A stretch of 43,828 nt of DNA, from assembly GCA_017509605.1 (NCBI GenBank), contig JAFWPH010000041.1:1-43828 (forward strand). The letters are read 5' to 3'. Position numbers and translations under genes: made by a program. Shown in pieces: positions 9,393-18,256 of the stretch. The notes beneath the pieces are model-generated. The model ran no database searches and was not told where the DNA came from. It saw only the letters and a program-made list of their open reading frames with translations. The first letter of the stretch is position 1, and the number at the start of each line of letters is the position of its first letter. This DNA is from Bacteroidaceae bacterium. Lineage in GTDB: Bacteria > Bacteroidota > Bacteroidia > Bacteroidales > Bacteroidaceae.

Positions 9393-11279
9393 ATGAATAC
9401 AATGAGGCAAAAACTACTACTATTGGTGTGGACCTTGGCTTGCACGTCAATCAACGCGCAGACCCTCACCGTGACCGACACCATCTTCAATCGAAGTGAG
9501 CATGAGGACTATGCTTTCGGAGCCGATGTGAGCTTCGTGCCGATGATGGAAAGCTGGGGTACAAAATGGCTCGACAAAAATGGCAGACAGAAGGACATCC
9601 TGCAGATACTGAAGGAGCAGGGCATCAATAACATCCGTCTGAGAGTATGGACGGTCAACAGTGGTGCCAGCAGCAAACAGGAGGTGGTATCGATGTGCAA
9701 ACGGGCAAAGGATAAGGGCATGGGGGTAATGATTGACTTCCATTACAGTGACACTTGGGCCGACCCGGGGAGCCAGACCATTCCTGCAGCATGGACCGAC
9801 CATAGTGTCGATGCATTGGCCAAGCATGTCTATGACCACACCTACGAGGTCCTTTCTGCCATCAAGGCGGCGGGTGTGATACCCAAATGGGTGCAGGTGG
9901 GAAACGAGACCAAGCGAGGGATGCTATACCCCGTGGGACAAACCAACAAGGGTGGAAGTGTCGCTTTTGCTAAGTTTGTCCAAAGTGGCTACGATGCCGT
10001 GAAGGCTGTTGATAGCACCATGCAGGTCATCGTACATCTTCCCGATGGTCACGACAACGGACTCTACCGCAGCATCTTCGATGGCCTGAAAAAGAATGGG
10101 GCGAAGTGGGACATCATCGGGCTCTCAGCCTATCCTCGTTGGTCGCATCTCGATGGCCCGACAATGATCACTAAGGTCATGGACAATATCAACGACTTGA
10201 AAAACCGCTACAAGACACCTTGCATGGTTGTGGAGACTGGTCATTATCCCAACAAGGCAGTGGAAGGCAACCAGTATCTTGTGGGGGTGATGGACCGTAT
10301 GATCAAGAACGGCGATTTAGGTTGTTTCTATTGGGAACCCGAGTCGATGGGAGGATACGACATGGGTGCGTGGGATGAGGCTACGAGGAAGCCCACTGTG
10401 ATGATGGACGCTTTCCTCGGTGTGAAGCATACCGAAGTGTCGTGGTTGATGAGGGCCTCAATGAAGACACCGAAGAAGGAGCAGACCTTTGAGGCTGGTG
10501 AACTCCAGTTGGAGACTCGTGTTCAACACCAACGCAAGGGCCGCATACAGTCTGTGGAGTTCCATCTCGACAAGAAGATGGTAGGAACCAACCAAGTTGA
10601 GGACATCTCTACCGTAGGAACCATCCTCACTTTACCGTTTACTGTTACAGAAACCGAAAGAGGAATTCACACAGCATGGGCCAAGGCCACCGACATTGAC
10701 CAGAACACCCAGACCACCGACACCGTGACGTTCTTTGTGGGTGAATCAGCACTGATGGACGAAGGAAGCATTGAAAATGGTGACCAGAAGGGTGGAACAG
10801 CAAGATGGGTGATGGGCTTCAATGAGACGGGGAAATACCGATTTGTGTTCAAATACACTTCACCTGCCTTCCAACGAGTGGAGGTGAGATTAGACGGAGA
10901 CAGCATCATGAAAGTGCATTTCTCGAAGAAGACGGACGCCTTTCAGACGTTTGATATAGAGGTTACACATACGGGAAACCAAGAACTGATACTCACGGCT
11001 ATCAACAACACGGGACTGCCCGACATTGAGTGGATGCGTGTCTTTCCGCTTGATGGACAGACCGTTCCTTCTCAGAATGACCTCACGGCAATCAGACCGA
11101 CAACTCTTGATGATGGCAACGATGTGGTCGGTGTATATAGCTTGTCTGGTATTCTCCTCTATCGCACCACTGCATCTCAACTCGGCATCTCACTTGACGG
11201 CAAGTCTTCTGCTGTCGTGTTTTTGCCGAATAGCGTGGGGGGAACACCGAACATCGTGCGGAAACAACGACTGAAATAA
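9393..11279 (+). CDS. GH53 endo-beta-1,4-galactanase with C-terminal binding and sorting-like domains
   Basis: 628 residues, signal peptide ending at NAQ (residue 23). The GH53 barrel spans about 38-345: FGADVSFVPMME, GINNIRLRVW, MIDFHYSDTWADPG, acid/base Glu172 in WVQVGNETKRGMLYP, nucleophile Glu281 in CMVVETGHYP, and CFYWEPES. The rest (about 360-565) looks like beta-sandwich modules; the stretch from about 455 resembles CBM6/35-type domains (FNETGKYRFVFKYTSP, VEVRLDGD). The last ~60 residues (VVGVYSLSGILLY...) resemble a type IX secretion sorting tail, so the enzyme may be at the surface. It cleaves beta-1,4-galactan of type I arabinogalactan. The last 103 bases overlap the 3' end of the opposing regulator gene. 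Confidence 0.92.
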   Translation: MNTMRQKLLLLVWTLACTSINAQTLTVTDTIFNRSEHEDYAFGADVSFVPMMESWGTKWLDKNGRQKDILQILKEQGINNIRLRVWTVNSGASSKQEVVSMCKRAKDKGMGVMIDFHYSDTWADPGSQTIPAAWTDHSVDALAKHVYDHTYEVLSAIKAAGVIPKWVQVGNETKRGMLYPVGQTNKGGSVAFAKFVQSGYDAVKAVDSTMQVIVHLPDGHDNGLYRSIFDGLKKNGAKWDIIGLSAYPRWSHLDGPTMITKVMDNINDLKNRYKTPCMVVETGHYPNKAVEGNQYLVGVMDRMIKNGDLGCFYWEPESMGGYDMGAWDEATRKPTVMMDAFLGVKHTEVSWLMRASMKTPKKEQTFEAGELQLETRVQHQRKGRIQSVEFHLDKKMVGTNQVEDISTVGTILTLPFTVTETERGIHTAWAKATDIDQNTQTTDTVTFFVGESALMDEGSIENGDQKGGTARWVMGFNETGKYRFVFKYTSPAFQRVEVRLDGDSIMKVHFSKKTDAFQTFDIEVTHTGNQELILTAINNTGLPDIEWMRVFPLDGQTVPSQNDLTAIRPTTLDDGNDVVGVYSLSGILLYRTTASQLGISLDGKSSAVVFLPNSVGGTPNIVRKQRLK

Positions 11280-13204
11280 CTGACGGAAGAGAAACCTGTG
11301 TCGCAACTAATCTCGGTGATGGTGTGACGGCCCTCACGCAGTAGCTCGGCAGCCCGTCGCAGACGGATGGTGCGGATGAACTCGGTGGGTTTCTGTCCTG
11401 TGGCGGTCTGGATTTTGCGATAGAACGTCATGCGGCTCATACACAAATCAGTGCTGAGCTGCTCCACGCTGTAGTGCTCATCAGCAAGATTCTTCTCAAC
11501 AGTGGCGATAGCCTTCTGAAGCCACTCGTCTCTGACAAGGTCATCAGATTGGATTTCCGTCGGCGATATAGGGGTGGTTTCTTCTTCACTTTGATGGTTG
11601 ATGTCTGCTTGTTCTTGCGCAGGAAGTTTTTTCATGGCCTCCATGAATCGTCCGCGTTGGCGATGCAGGAACCCGATGTATCCCAGGAGCGCGATGAGGA
11701 GAAGCGACAGGACTCCTAATAGCATCCATACCCACTGAGGCATTCGCTCCACGACTTTCTCTTCGGGCTGGTTCCAACGCTTGCCAGGGGCGGTCTCTTG
11801 CAGCTCGATACGATAAACGCCCTCGTTTTCAATATTTTGTTGACGCAATGTCATGCGCCTATGGTCATAGAGTCGTACGAAACGGTCACTGACGATGACA
11901 ATCCTGTCCAAACTGTCAGTCTGAAGATCCACGATGGCATCACCGTATTCGTTTGAGGCATAATCGTCGGTTGAGAGTTGACCGTCTCGATAGGTCATCA
12001 CTGTGCCGAAAATGGTGGCGAGCCAAAGTGTGCCGTCAGCGGAGAAAGTCATCGCCGAGACATCTTTCGTGTCACTGAGGACCACTTCTTCCTGACTTGG
12101 TGTCTTACGACGGATGTCTTTGCCTGTGCTGAACCACAGCAGACTGTCCTTATCAAACACTAAAGCCGTGGGACGGGCCGATAGACCATAACTGAGACGT
12201 ATGGAGTCAGCGGCAGTGCGCAGCAAGCGTTGGCCATTCCACCATGCTTCTTCTTTATCACCAGTCAGAGCGAAGCATTGATCATTATTGACTGCAACCA
12301 GCAACCGTCCTTGATTGTCGAGCGACAGTCTGCCCATAACTCCTGAATACTCAGTGCCAGACGATGTGAGTTGTCCTTCGTTAATGTTGAAACACAGTAG
12401 CCCTGTTGTGGCGCACAGCCACAAATGTTGTTCATCGGCATCTAAAAGCATGTCTATACATACGGCATTGCCTGATGCTTGTTCGTGCTGGAATGTTCCG
12501 TCGTTTGCATGATAACGCACAATGCCATGACCTATAGTGCCAATCCACAAATCGCCCGACTGTGGTATGCTCACAATAGCAGACGGGGCTACATCTAAAG
12601 TCCACAGATTGGCTGGGGAGGCCTCAATGTCATCTGACAATGGCAGACGCCACAATCCTCCGTCCCACTCTGAAAACCAAATTCGTCCCTCGCTATCCTC
12701 ATAGAGCCTTGCTATGTACTTGTCGCTGATCGGTAGGGTGGCGAGGAGAGTGCCTTTGTCGTCAAACTCATAGATCTTCTTGTTGGCTGTAATCCACCAA
12801 TGTCCTGTTTTTTTACTGATGAGGATGTCGTCCACCCGCTTGTCATCTACTTCTGTTAGACGACGGATGTTGTAGTCGTGCTTGTCCATAACATAAGCTC
12901 CGTGGAACGTTCCGATAATGATGAATTGCTCAGATGCTTCTGCCACACAAGACACATCGTTGCTGCCCAAAAGGTCGGGATGCTCCGCATCGCTGCGGAA
13001 AACGGTGATCTGCCGTCCGTTGTCGCGGCATAAGCCGCCCCCCTCAGTGGCATACCAAATAAAGCCCTCTGAGTCCTGCATGATCTGTAGAACCCGTTCC
13101 GACGCCAACTGTTCCTGCCTTGGCATTGATACAATTTGCCGTTCTTGTGCGACAATGCCAAGCGAAAAAAACAGCAAAAAAAGTATGATATGGTTACGTC
13201 TCAT
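11177..13204 (-). CDS. membrane-bound propeller-AraC regulator lacking kinase and receiver domains
   Basis: 675 residues. Signal peptide ends near IVAQ (19). About 25-460 is a beta-propeller sensor with repeats such as DSEGFIWYATEGGGL, DSEGRIWFSEWDGGLW, SGDLWIGTIGHGIVRY and DGTLWLATIFGTV. One membrane segment (about 478-502, WVWMLLGVLSLLLIALLGY) is followed by a short linker and an AraC-type double HTH (about 565-655: YSVEQLSTDLCMSRMTFYRK and ITEISCDTGFSSVSYFSRCF). Hybrid two-component sensors of polysaccharide loci have the same ends but contain histidine kinase and receiver domains in between; here they are absent, so it would act as a one-component membrane-tethered activator. Likely targets are the three promoters sharing GATTGTTAC-N4-GTG. 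The 3' end overlaps the GH53 gene. Confidence 0.85.
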   Translation of the reverse strand: MRRNHIILFLLFFSLGIVAQERQIVSMPRQEQLASERVLQIMQDSEGFIWYATEGGGLCRDNGRQITVFRSDAEHPDLLGSNDVSCVAEASEQFIIIGTFHGAYVMDKHDYNIRRLTEVDDKRVDDILISKKTGHWWITANKKIYEFDDKGTLLATLPISDKYIARLYEDSEGRIWFSEWDGGLWRLPLSDDIEASPANLWTLDVAPSAIVSIPQSGDLWIGTIGHGIVRYHANDGTFQHEQASGNAVCIDMLLDADEQHLWLCATTGLLCFNINEGQLTSSGTEYSGVMGRLSLDNQGRLLVAVNNDQCFALTGDKEEAWWNGQRLLRTAADSIRLSYGLSARPTALVFDKDSLLWFSTGKDIRRKTPSQEEVVLSDTKDVSAMTFSADGTLWLATIFGTVMTYRDGQLSTDDYASNEYGDAIVDLQTDSLDRIVIVSDRFVRLYDHRRMTLRQQNIENEGVYRIELQETAPGKRWNQPEEKVVERMPQWVWMLLGVLSLLLIALLGYIGFLHRQRGRFMEAMKKLPAQEQADINHQSEEETTPISPTEIQSDDLVRDEWLQKAIATVEKNLADEHYSVEQLSTDLCMSRMTFYRKIQTATGQKPTEFIRTIRLRRAAELLREGRHTITEISCDTGFSSVSYFSRCFRTMFGVPPTLFGKNTTAEDLPSSEMPS

Positions 13205-13229
13205 CTGTGTATGATTCTGATAGGAGTTA

Positions 13230-13237
13230 CAAATTTA
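13230..13237 (-). promoter_or_regulatory. -7 box for the regulator gene
   Basis: TAAATTTG on the minus strand, about 26 bases before the start codon, giving a very short leader. No -33 TTTG is seen. Confidence 0.45.
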
Positions 13238-13350
13238 GATAAAAAAACGGGAATGATAAGCCTGTCTGATAAGGAATTTCACTTTTCTATAGAGGAAAGA
13301 TATATGATTTCTTTTGTATCAAATTGAAAAAACAAACAAATATACATTTT

Positions 13351-13405
13351 TTCATCTGATTGTTACAACAGTGAAACAATCATTCAGTTTTTTTTCGTAC
13401 TTTTG
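13351..13405 (+). promoter_or_regulatory. operator-like motif and -7 box for the GH2-remnant/GH51 unit
   Basis: TTCATCT-GATTGTTAC (13358-13366), AACA, GTGAAACAA (13371-13379), then TACTTTTG at 13398-13405. TTGTTACA and TGAAACAA form an imperfect dyad. Spacing from GATTGTTAC to the -7 box is 40 bases, as in the other two copies. Confidence 0.65.
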
Positions 13406-13433
13406 AACCCAAAACAAGACTGAAGGAACTTAA

Positions 13434-13724
13434 CGAAAACATTTCGCCGATGTAGCTCATGTCACCATTGAAGTGTTGGATGGAGAGGGTAACATCTGTC
13501 CGCTCGCTGACAATTTGGTCCGATTCACCGTCAAGGGAGGACGGCTCCTGGGCGTGGAGAACGGTAATATGACCGACCTCGGGTCACGCAAGGCGAAAGA
13601 GCGCAAGGCTTGGTCTGGCAAGTGTCTTGCTATCGTGGCTGCAGACAGCCCTGGTCCAGTCACCATCATAGCCGAGGCAGATGGCCTGCAGCCTGCCGAA
13701 CTGACGCTTACGGCTTTGAAATAA
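13434..13724 (+). pseudogene. C-terminal remnant of a GH2 beta-galactosidase-like enzyme
   Basis: The frame opens right after the promoter (RKHFADVAHVTIEVLD at 13434 onward) without an ATG and encodes DGEGNICPLADNLVRFTV, then GGRLLGVENGN and PVTIIAEADGL. This is the C-terminal Ig/invasin-like domain pattern of Bacteroidetes GH2 enzymes (VEVLD..GN..P.A.N...F.V.GG.LLGV.NG). About 95 codons remain of an enzyme normally several hundred residues longer; the catalytic part has been deleted and promoter and tail joined. GTG at 13473 could serve as a start for an 83-residue product, but no function is expected. It sits 2 bases before the first possible GH51 start. Confidence 0.75.
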
Positions 13725-13756
13725 TAATGAAACAACATTTTTACTTACTAACATAT

Positions 13757-16282
13757 ATGAAGAAATTTTTGCTTACTATTTTCGCCATACTCTCCGTTTT
13801 GGAGAGTATGGCTCAAACTGAGCCCATCACCATTGACTTGGGCAGAAAGGGAACAGACGTGTCGCCGAATCTTTATGGCATCTTCTTCGAGGAAATCAGT
13901 CATGCGGGCGACGGAGGTCTTTACGCTGAGTTGGTTCAGAACCGAGGCTTCGAAGAACATGTGCTGCCTTTGAGTATGACATGGCGCGACGGTCGGGCAT
14001 GGGCTGTGGAAACACCCAACTATGAACACCGAAACGTCCGCCACTGGAACATTCCATGGGACATTGAACAGAAGAAATATCAGGGATGGCAGGTCACCGA
14101 ATCGCTTTGCAGCGTGACGAAGGAGGTCATCGAGGCACCCCAGCCGTTGCACGAGAACACACCTCATGCCATGCAACTCGTCATCACCAACATGCAGAAA
14201 GGTGGACGGGCGGTGCTGACAAACACTGGCTATTGGGGTATGGGGCTCAAGAACGGTGAGCAGTATGACTTGCGCTTTTACGTCAGGAGCAATGACTACA
14301 AGGGCACCATCACAGCTCGTCTCAGTGACAGCGGCACAGACTGCGGCAGCATAAGCTTTAAGTCACGCAAACTCAAGGACTGGACGGAACTGACAGGTGT
14401 CATCACCTCGACTGCAACGACTGGCAAGGGACAGCTCTCGCTGGAGTTCGACGCCAAAGGCACCGTTCTCGTGGATTACGTCTCGCTCTTCCCCCGCCAT
14501 ACGTTTAAGGACAGAAAGAACGGCCAGCGCGCCGACGTTGCCCAGATGCTCGTTGACCTGCATCCGAAGTTCATGCGTTGGCCAGGTGGTTGTATCGTGG
14601 AGGGTGCCACCTACGAGAACCGAGTGAAATGGAAGGAGACCTTGGGCGATCCGATGACTCGCCGTGGGGAGTGGGATGTGTGGGGATACCGTGCCTCATG
14701 GGGTATGGGATACCACGAGTTCCTTCAGTTCTGCGAAGACCTTGGTATGGATGCCATGTTTGTGAACAATGCCGGTATGTCTTGTTCGGTTCGCAATGGA
14801 GACTATGTGGACAGCGAGGCTGAACTCGACGCTGTGGTGCAGGATTTCCGCGACGCCATCGACTATGCGTTGGCCAACCCTGACAAGAATGAGTGGGCAA
14901 GGCGCCGTGCCGAGGCCGGACATCCCGAACCCTTCCCCTTGAAATATGTGGAGATTGGGAATGAGAACGTCGGACCGGAGTATGTAAAGCACTTCAATTA
15001 CATCTTCAAACGACTCAAGGCTGAATATCCGCAAATCACGTTTATCAACACACTGGGGCACACCGACCCTTTGCTGGCACAAATACCGGGCGAATACATG
15101 GTCGATCCACATTGGTATCGCGACCCCAACTTCTTTTTCAACAACAACCATCTCTTCGACGACGCACCGCGCACCCACGATATTTATGTGGGCGAGTATG
15201 CCTGCAACGGAGGAGTGGGTGCCGGCAATCTTCTGGCGGCCATCAGCGAGGCGGCATTCATCATGGGCATGGAGCGCAACAGCGATGTGGTGAAGATGAC
15301 TTCCTACGCCCCCCTCTTTGAAAACGAGAATCGCCGCGACTGGCCCTGCAATCTCATACATATCAACAGTTCTGAAGTCTATGGACGAGCCTCATACTAT
15401 GTGCAGCAGATGTCGGCAGAAAATCGTCCTACCTACAATGTCTTCGTCAGCGAGCCTTCGACAGCTGGTAAGGCTCAACCCTTCGCCGCTGGCACCATCG
15501 GATTGGGCAGCTACGCCACACAGTGTGAGTATCGCAATGTCAAGGTGACTACGTCGGACGGAAAGACAACAGCCTTCACGCCGGCCCAGTTCCAGAAGCA
15601 ACGTGGTGAGTGGACAGTGAGTGGGGACGTTCTCTCACAGACCAGCAACGAACAGCTCACACTGTCGTTGATACCCTCATTCAGCAGCAATGACTACACA
15701 TTGGAGTTACAAGCCCGCAAGACCGCAGGATTGGAAGGCTTTTTCATCTACTACGGCATGGACGAGCAAGGTCGGAATGGCTATGCTGTGAATATCGCTG
15801 GATGGAATAACCGCACCAGTGCCATACAGCCCATCCGGAGGGGACGTACCAACGACGTACTGGGCCGACAGGTGCCGCAGACAATCGACAACGACCGCTG
15901 GTATGACGTGAAGATCGTGGTCGCCCCAGAACTTGTCACTGTGTTCATGGATGGTAAGGAAATCCTCTCTGCCCAGCCCGCTTCCCAGACACGTCTTTTC
16001 TGTCAGACTGGATTTGACGAGGCGACTCAGGAACTGGTTATCAAGGTGGTTAATGGTACAGAGCAGTCCTATCACCGTAGTTTCAACATCGTAGGTGCTG
16101 GCTCTGTGGCGCCTACAGGCAAGATCATCACGCTCGCAGGCAATCCACAGGATGAGAACTCTTTCGAACAACCCAAAAAGCTCTCTCCCCAAGAGTCCGT
16201 TTTCAATCGTTTCAGCAAGCAGTTCACCTACGACTTCGCCCCCATGTCCTACACGATTATGCGTGTGAGAGTAACAAAATAA
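13757..16282 (+). CDS. GH51 alpha-L-arabinofuranosidase
   Basis: 841 residues from ATG 13757, chosen because MKKFLLTIFAILSVL then makes a standard signal peptide ending at MAQ; ATG 13727, two bases after the GH2-remnant stop, is an in-frame alternative. N-terminal part: YGIFFEEISHAGDGGLYAEL and a beta-sandwich (CBM4/9-like region, about 70-230). Catalytic barrel: MRWPGGC, acid/base Glu403 in EIGNENVGPEY and nucleophile Glu480 in YVGEYACNGG; the spacing of 77 is that of plant-like GH51 enzymes. The C-terminal ~200 residues hold a concanavalin-like domain (LEGFFIYYGMDEQG). It releases L-arabinose from arabinan or arabinogalactan and is transcribed from the 13398 promoter. Confidence 0.92.
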   Translation: MKKFLLTIFAILSVLESMAQTEPITIDLGRKGTDVSPNLYGIFFEEISHAGDGGLYAELVQNRGFEEHVLPLSMTWRDGRAWAVETPNYEHRNVRHWNIPWDIEQKKYQGWQVTESLCSVTKEVIEAPQPLHENTPHAMQLVITNMQKGGRAVLTNTGYWGMGLKNGEQYDLRFYVRSNDYKGTITARLSDSGTDCGSISFKSRKLKDWTELTGVITSTATTGKGQLSLEFDAKGTVLVDYVSLFPRHTFKDRKNGQRADVAQMLVDLHPKFMRWPGGCIVEGATYENRVKWKETLGDPMTRRGEWDVWGYRASWGMGYHEFLQFCEDLGMDAMFVNNAGMSCSVRNGDYVDSEAELDAVVQDFRDAIDYALANPDKNEWARRRAEAGHPEPFPLKYVEIGNENVGPEYVKHFNYIFKRLKAEYPQITFINTLGHTDPLLAQIPGEYMVDPHWYRDPNFFFNNNHLFDDAPRTHDIYVGEYACNGGVGAGNLLAAISEAAFIMGMERNSDVVKMTSYAPLFENENRRDWPCNLIHINSSEVYGRASYYVQQMSAENRPTYNVFVSEPSTAGKAQPFAAGTIGLGSYATQCEYRNVKVTTSDGKTTAFTPAQFQKQRGEWTVSGDVLSQTSNEQLTLSLIPSFSSNDYTLELQARKTAGLEGFFIYYGMDEQGRNGYAVNIAGWNNRTSAIQPIRRGRTNDVLGRQVPQTIDNDRWYDVKIVVAPELVTVFMDGKEILSAQPASQTRLFCQTGFDEATQELVIKVVNGTEQSYHRSFNIVGAGSVAPTGKIITLAGNPQDENSFEQPKKLSPQESVFNRFSKQFTYDFAPMSYTIMRVRVTK

Positions 16283-16342
16283 GGCAAAGGTATATCTATA
16301 AGCGGCACTTTCCCAACTACTTTAAAATAAGTAATATAGAAT

Positions 16343-17905
16343 ATGAAGAATAGATGGTTATTGTTAGCGTTCGTCATTCTGACAGCGATAAGTTCTAAAG
16401 CCCAGCCCATCACGGCGGGCAAACATACGCAGGTCAACACAACGTATGGCACGATTGAAGGGTATCTGGATGGAAGCATCTATACCTTCAAGGGTATTCA
16501 GTATGCCAAGGCTGAGCGATTCATGCCACCAGAGGCTCCCGACAGATACGAGGGTGTCAGGCAGTGTAAAGTCTTCGGACCACAGGCTCCGCAGGGTGAG
16601 AACTTGAGGTGGAACGACAGGAACAGCCAGACGGATTACGGCTTCGGCAACCAGTTCGTTACTGAACCAATGGACGAGAAAGGCTGTTTGGTTTTGAACG
16701 TCTGGACAACAGGTCTGGGCAACAGTAAACGACGCCCCGTCTTCGTATGGATTCACGGGGGCGGTTATTCAGGTGGCTCGGCACACGACCTGCCTTGCTA
16801 CGAAGGTAGAGGACTGGCTGAGGCAGGCGACATCGTCGTGGTGAGCCTCAATCACCGCCTCAACGTCCTTGGCTTCATCGACCTGACGGGACTCGGCGGT
16901 AAGTATGCCAAGTCCGTCAACCTCGGCATGCAGGATATCGTGAAGGCCTTGGAATGGATACGCGACAATATCGACCGATTTGGTGGCGATCCGAACGAGG
17001 TGACCATCGCTGGACAGTCGGGTGGGGGAGGCAAGGTCTCCACACTGCTTGCCATGCCCAGTGCCAAGGGATTGTTCAAGCGGGCCATCGTCCAAAGTGG
17101 TTCTGCGCTGCGCCAGACTGAGCCTGAAGGCACCCGGCAGTTCGGCATAGCCTTCGCCCAGGAACTGGGACTCCCGGCTACAGCACAAGCCGACTTCTCG
17201 AAGTTCACCTACGACGAGCTGAACTACGCTGTCAGTCGTCTTGGACAACGGGGCATACGAGCCGGACTTTCGCCTGTGGTCGATGGCACTATACTGCCAC
17301 AACATCCATTCGACCCCGCCTCGCCTGTGTCAAAAGATGTGCCGATGCTCATAGGTACCGATTTCAATGAGTTCACTTTCGATATCAGCAAGGAGATGAC
17401 CTGGCAAGAGGCTGAGGCGGCTGTACGACAGCGGATGGGCGACGAGCAGGGCTTGAAGTTCATCGAAGCCTTCCGCAAGGCATATCCCAACGCTGCACCC
17501 AAGGAGATGACCTACGTCGATACAGGATTCCGGGCAGGAGCCATCCGTCAGGCTGCTGCCAAGTCGAAACAGGGAGGAGCGCCTGCCTACCTCTACCTCT
17601 TCACTTGGAAGCCCGAGAGCAACGCACTCGGAGCATCACATGGCATGGAACTGCCTTTCATGCTCCACAACGTCAGTCTGCAACGTGAGATGACCGGAGC
17701 CTCGCCCGCAGCCTACAAGTTTGAGAAGACCATCAGCAGCATCTGGCTTGCATTTATCAAGACGGGCAATCCAAACGTCAAAGGGCTGCCCAAATGGGAG
17801 CCCTATAACGAAACCACAGGTGTCACGATGATTCTTGATAACAAGTGCTATCCCCTTCAGCACCACGACCGTGAACTGATGCAGATGAGTCGAAGCATCT
17901 GGTAA
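16343..17905 (+). CDS. type-B carboxylesterase, secreted
   Basis: 520 residues, signal peptide ending SKAQ (21). Carboxylesterase family motifs appear in order: YGTIEGYLDGSIYTFKGIQYA, VFVWIHGGGYSGGS (oxyanion), VVVSLNHRLNVLGF, GGDPNEVTIAGQSGGGG (nucleophile Ser), the acidic residue in LIGTDFNEF, and the histidine in GASHGMELPF. Length is normal. It starts 60 bases after GH51 with no terminator between, so it is probably in the same operon; removal of acyl groups that block the glycosidases is inferred. The exact substrate is unknown. Confidence 0.88.
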   Translation: MKNRWLLLAFVILTAISSKAQPITAGKHTQVNTTYGTIEGYLDGSIYTFKGIQYAKAERFMPPEAPDRYEGVRQCKVFGPQAPQGENLRWNDRNSQTDYGFGNQFVTEPMDEKGCLVLNVWTTGLGNSKRRPVFVWIHGGGYSGGSAHDLPCYEGRGLAEAGDIVVVSLNHRLNVLGFIDLTGLGGKYAKSVNLGMQDIVKALEWIRDNIDRFGGDPNEVTIAGQSGGGGKVSTLLAMPSAKGLFKRAIVQSGSALRQTEPEGTRQFGIAFAQELGLPATAQADFSKFTYDELNYAVSRLGQRGIRAGLSPVVDGTILPQHPFDPASPVSKDVPMLIGTDFNEFTFDISKEMTWQEAEAAVRQRMGDEQGLKFIEAFRKAYPNAAPKEMTYVDTGFRAGAIRQAAAKSKQGGAPAYLYLFTWKPESNALGASHGMELPFMLHNVSLQREMTGASPAAYKFEKTISSIWLAFIKTGNPNVKGLPKWEPYNETTGVTMILDNKCYPLQHHDRELMQMSRSIW

Positions 17906-17913
17906 AGGGACTT

Positions 17914-17975
17914 AAGAAAATCGAAATATACCGTTGCTATGGCAACTGCCATTCTCGTTATATTTCGATTTTCTT
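17914..17975. terminator. long inverted repeat after the GH51 operon
   Basis: 20-base arms (17914-17933, 17956-17975) with one mismatch, AAGAAAATCGAAATATA in the left arm, enclosing a small TTGC-TAT-GGCAA hairpin. It starts 8 bases after the carboxylesterase stop. The right arm also codes the last residues of the minus-strand ORF at 17958. Confidence 0.6.
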
Positions 17976-18101
17976 GATTTCTGCCAAAGCTTTCGAGCCG
18001 TTCTCGATGGCATTGAGCATATCGAATATACGATCGCTCGGCTCTTCAAGGGTGTGTTTTTCCAACATAGCATCAAAAAACTTGGAAAAATCATTTGACA
18101 T
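17958..18101 (-). CDS. small hypothetical protein (47 residues)
   Basis: ATG at 18101 gives MSNDFSKFFDAMLEKHTLEE, then PSDRIFDMLNAIENGSKALA and EIKKIEI, a charged, helical sequence with normal codon composition. I do not recognise it. The stop lies in the inverted repeat. It could be a small gene or the tail of a lost one; no clear minus-strand promoter is seen. Confidence 0.4.
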   Translation of the reverse strand: MSNDFSKFFDAMLEKHTLEEPSDRIFDMLNAIENGSKALAEIKKIEI

Positions 18102-18123
18102 ACAGAAAATTTCTATAATTTTG
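18094..18123 (+). promoter_or_regulatory. promoter for the two-domain esterase
   Basis: TTTG (18094-18097), 18 bases, TAATTTTG (18116-18123), one base short of the usual spacing. The leader to the ATG at 18257 would be about 127 bases and includes TTGTTATAACAG (18215-18226), a weak match to the shared operator. Confidence 0.45.
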
Positions 18124-18256
18124 TCTTCGAGGAGCATTAGCGATACTTTTTAGTGATTCTTGTTCTTTATTCACTACAAAGTTGTTAAGTGCTAATTCCA
18201 TAATAATCAACCAATTGTTATAACAGATAATTCATCGGACTGACGATAAACTTATT

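Noticed and set aside
14696..15361. 221-codon open frame on the minus strand
   Set aside because: Fully antisense to the catalytic part of GH51, with no recognisable motif.
18213..18240. Fourth copy of the shared operator upstream of the two-domain esterase
   Set aside because: AATTGTTATAACAG is only a partial match, lacks the GTG half and lies downstream of the likely promoter without a -7 box 40 bases on.
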